A stretch of 14,387 bases of DNA from Pirellulales bacterium (GTDB lineage: Bacteria > Planctomycetota > Planctomycetia > Pirellulales > JAICIG01). Below the pieces are notes generated by a model. That model saw only the letters and a program-made list of their open reading frames with translations. It ran no database searches and was not told the origin of the DNA. Position 1 is the first letter of the stretch. The number at the start of each line of letters is the position of its first letter. A program made the position numbers and the translations under genes. The stretch is from assembly GCA_025924495.1 (NCBI GenBank), contig JAICIG010000188.1:1-14387 (forward strand), given 5' to 3'. Below are positions 12,846 to 14,387 of the stretch, piece after piece.

Positions 12846-14387
12846 ATGGAGCAGGTATTCTCTTGTCCGCATTGCGGACAATTGTTGACGGCGTCGGCTT
12901 CGATGGCGGGTTTTGAAGTTCAATGCTCGCGCTGTTCTGGCCGCTCGCTCGTTCCTGGTGTTGTCGCCGTGCAGGCTCCCTCGCCGATTCCAGTGCCGGC
13001 GACGCATCGCTCCACGGCTGCCGATTCCCAAAAACCATCGCCCACCGCACAAAATCGCTCTGGTGGAAACCGCAAATTGCTCGTTGCAGCCGGCGCCGTC
13101 CTGGTATCGGCGTGTCTGCCCATTTTGCTCTTCGCGGCGTTCCATCGAACTCCCACGGCGACGACCATTGCCGCCGCTCCGGCAGCGCCGGCGCGGCCCG
13201 CCACGGCTGAGAGCTCGGCTGCAGCCGCACCCGTCGTAAACCAGCCGGCGGAGGTCGCCAGCCAAACAACGCCGGTCGCGGCCGGCGCTGCGCCACATTC
13301 CGACGCCAACCGCTCCGACTCACGCGCGCCTGCCAGATCTTCCTCGCGGCCAACGCCAAGCCTCGGCAGTCCCACACGGAATGCCGCGCGTGCTTTGGCA
13401 TCGAACACACCCAATGGCTCGCGCATGCGAGGCGGCTTCACCCCGCCCGTGCAAACCCTCGCGGCGCCAATAGGCCAGCGAGCGAGCACAACGGAGTTGG
13501 TCGAGCAAGTCGAGCCTTCCGTGGTCATCGTCGATACGGGCGACGGCCTGGGGAGCGGCTTTGTTTACGACGACCAGGGAACGATCATCACCAATTACCA
13601 TGTCATCGAAGGCGCCAAGAAGGCCGAGATCAAATTCGCCGACAAGAGTTCTGCGGCGGTCACTGGCTTTCTGGCGGTGTCGCCCGGCAAGGACCTGGCG
13701 ATCTTGCGATTTAATCCCGCCGGCCGCAGGCTCAGGCCGCTGACGGTGGCTGCCAGCCGTCCGAGCAAAGGCGAATCGGTGTTGGCGTTCGGCGCTCCGC
13801 GCGGCCTCGGCAGCACGGTCAGCGACGGGATAATCAGTGCCGTCCGCGAGGGAACGGAGCTGCGCGATACTTTCAAAACGATGACGAAGGCCGATATATA
13901 CGTCGAGCATCTGCACTACGATCTCGATGCCGTGTGGCTGCAGACGACGGCGCCGATTTCGGGCGGCAACAGCGGCGGGCCGCTGGTGAATCTGCAAGGC
14001 GAGGTCGTCGGGCTGAACACCTGGAACCGCAGCGACGGACAGAACCTGAACTTTGCCATCTCCGCCGAGCATATCAAAAAGCTGATGCAGTCGGCGCAAT
14101 CCGGCCTTCAACCTCTGGCCAGTCTTCCCGCGCCGCGTCAAAAGACTTTTGCCGCCGGCGCCGGGCAGCGGACGCTGGAGTATTGGGATGAAGTCTCGCG
14201 CATCAACCGGACCTTGGCCAGCCGCATCAAGAAACTCAGGCAGCCGCCCCTGCCCACCAACCGGCAGAAACTGTTCGAGCTGTTTCCCAAGCTGGCAGGC
14301 ATTTACCAGAAGTTGGGCGAGTGGCTGCCTGAGACCGCCGCGAAGTTGAAGGCGCTTAAGATCGACGACGTCGATGAAGAACTGGTA
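12846..14387 (+). CDS. Zinc-ribbon, membrane-anchored trypsin-like serine protease (3' end outside window)
   Basis: This frame is open from the ATG at 12846 to the window edge, 514 residues without a stop. AGGGG lies 5 bases upstream. Residues 7-30 form a zinc ribbon, Cys7-x-x-Cys10 and Cys27-x-x-Cys30. Residues about 78-99 are a transmembrane segment. About 100-215 is a Pro/Ala/Ser/Thr linker. About 217-405 is a chymotrypsin-fold protease of the HtrA/DegP-like type with a full triad: His252 (Thr-Asn-Tyr-His-Val-Ile), Asp283 (Lys-Asp-Leu-Ala-Ile-Leu) and Ser376 (Gly-Gly-Asn-Ser-Gly-Gly-Pro). A helical, Lys-rich region follows and is cut off. No PDZ domain is seen before the edge. The topology predicted is ribbon in the cytoplasm, protease outside. 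The antisense frame at 13320-14141 is a shadow. Confidence 0.92.
   Translation, partial: MEQVFSCPHCGQLLTASASMAGFEVQCSRCSGRSLVPGVVAVQAPSPIPVPATHRSTAADSQKPSPTAQNRSGGNRKLLVAAGAVLVSACLPILLFAAFHRTPTATTIAAAPAAPARPATAESSAAAAPVVNQPAEVASQTTPVAAGAAPHSDANRSDSRAPARSSSRPTPSLGSPTRNAARALASNTPNGSRMRGGFTPPVQTLAAPIGQRASTTELVEQVEPSVVIVDTGDGLGSGFVYDDQGTIITNYHVIEGAKKAEIKFADKSSAAVTGFLAVSPGKDLAILRFNPAGRRLRPLTVAASRPSKGESVLAFGAPRGLGSTVSDGIISAVREGTELRDTFKTMTKADIYVEHLHYDLDAVWLQTTAPISGGNSGGPLVNLQGEVVGLNTWNRSDGQNLNFAISAEHIKKLMQSAQSGLQPLASLPAPRQKTFAAGAGQRTLEYWDEVSRINRTLASRIKKLRQPPLPTNRQKLFELFPKLAGIYQKLGEWLPETAAKLKALKIDDVDEELV

Noticed and set aside
13320..14141. 273-codon open frame on the minus strand
   Set aside because: It is antisense to the trypsin-like protease, whose catalytic motifs show the plus strand is coding.

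Overview
The window is typical of a GC-rich planctomycete, most likely of the Pirellulales type. This rests on gene content: a YTV-type cysteine-repeat protein, a VIT/von Willebrand A protein, a TPR plus FG-GAP/ASPIC-UnbV protein, a squalene-cyclase-like repeat protein with a CxxCH motif, a zinc-ribbon/trypsin-like protease and a planctomycete-style ClpS. No rRNA, tRNA, transposase, phage gene or CRISPR array was seen. The assignment is inference from protein families, not from a marker gene.

Layout: 1-393 is the 3' end of a gene for a cysteine-rich 16-residue-repeat protein, closed by a very strong intrinsic terminator at 456-493. 602-4597 (minus) encodes a 1331-residue exported VIT-vWA protein with a secretin-like C-terminal region. 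Divergent from it, 4929-5762 (plus) encodes an exported PDZ protein with a Tyr/Gly/Asn-rich tail. 5763-6555 is a long stretch without a convincing protein gene but packed with hairpins: at least four terminator-like stems, other stem-loops, and a good sigma70-type promoter placed directly after one terminator. This is the least explained part of the window and may hold small RNA genes or a leader. 6556-7391 is a two-gene unit of a YaiI/YqxD-family (DUF188) protein and ClpS, overlapping by 4 bases. It converges on two minus-strand genes: a signal-peptide-bearing squalene-cyclase-like protein (7454-8449) and a multi-pass membrane protein with an extracytoplasmic beta-type domain (8602-9423). From 9639 a plus-strand promoter leads into a 1025-residue TPR/FG-GAP/ASPIC-UnbV protein (9691-12768), followed after 77 bases by a zinc-ribbon, single-TM, trypsin-like protease that runs off the window (12846-14387).

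Functionally most of the genes concern the cell envelope or exported space: wall-type repeat protein, exported vWA and PDZ proteins, membrane proteins, a membrane-anchored protease. The YaiI/ClpS pair is the cytoplasmic exception and links to N-degron proteolysis by ClpAP-type proteases. Codon usage and GC look uniform across the genes by eye; no clear sign of recent transfer was seen.
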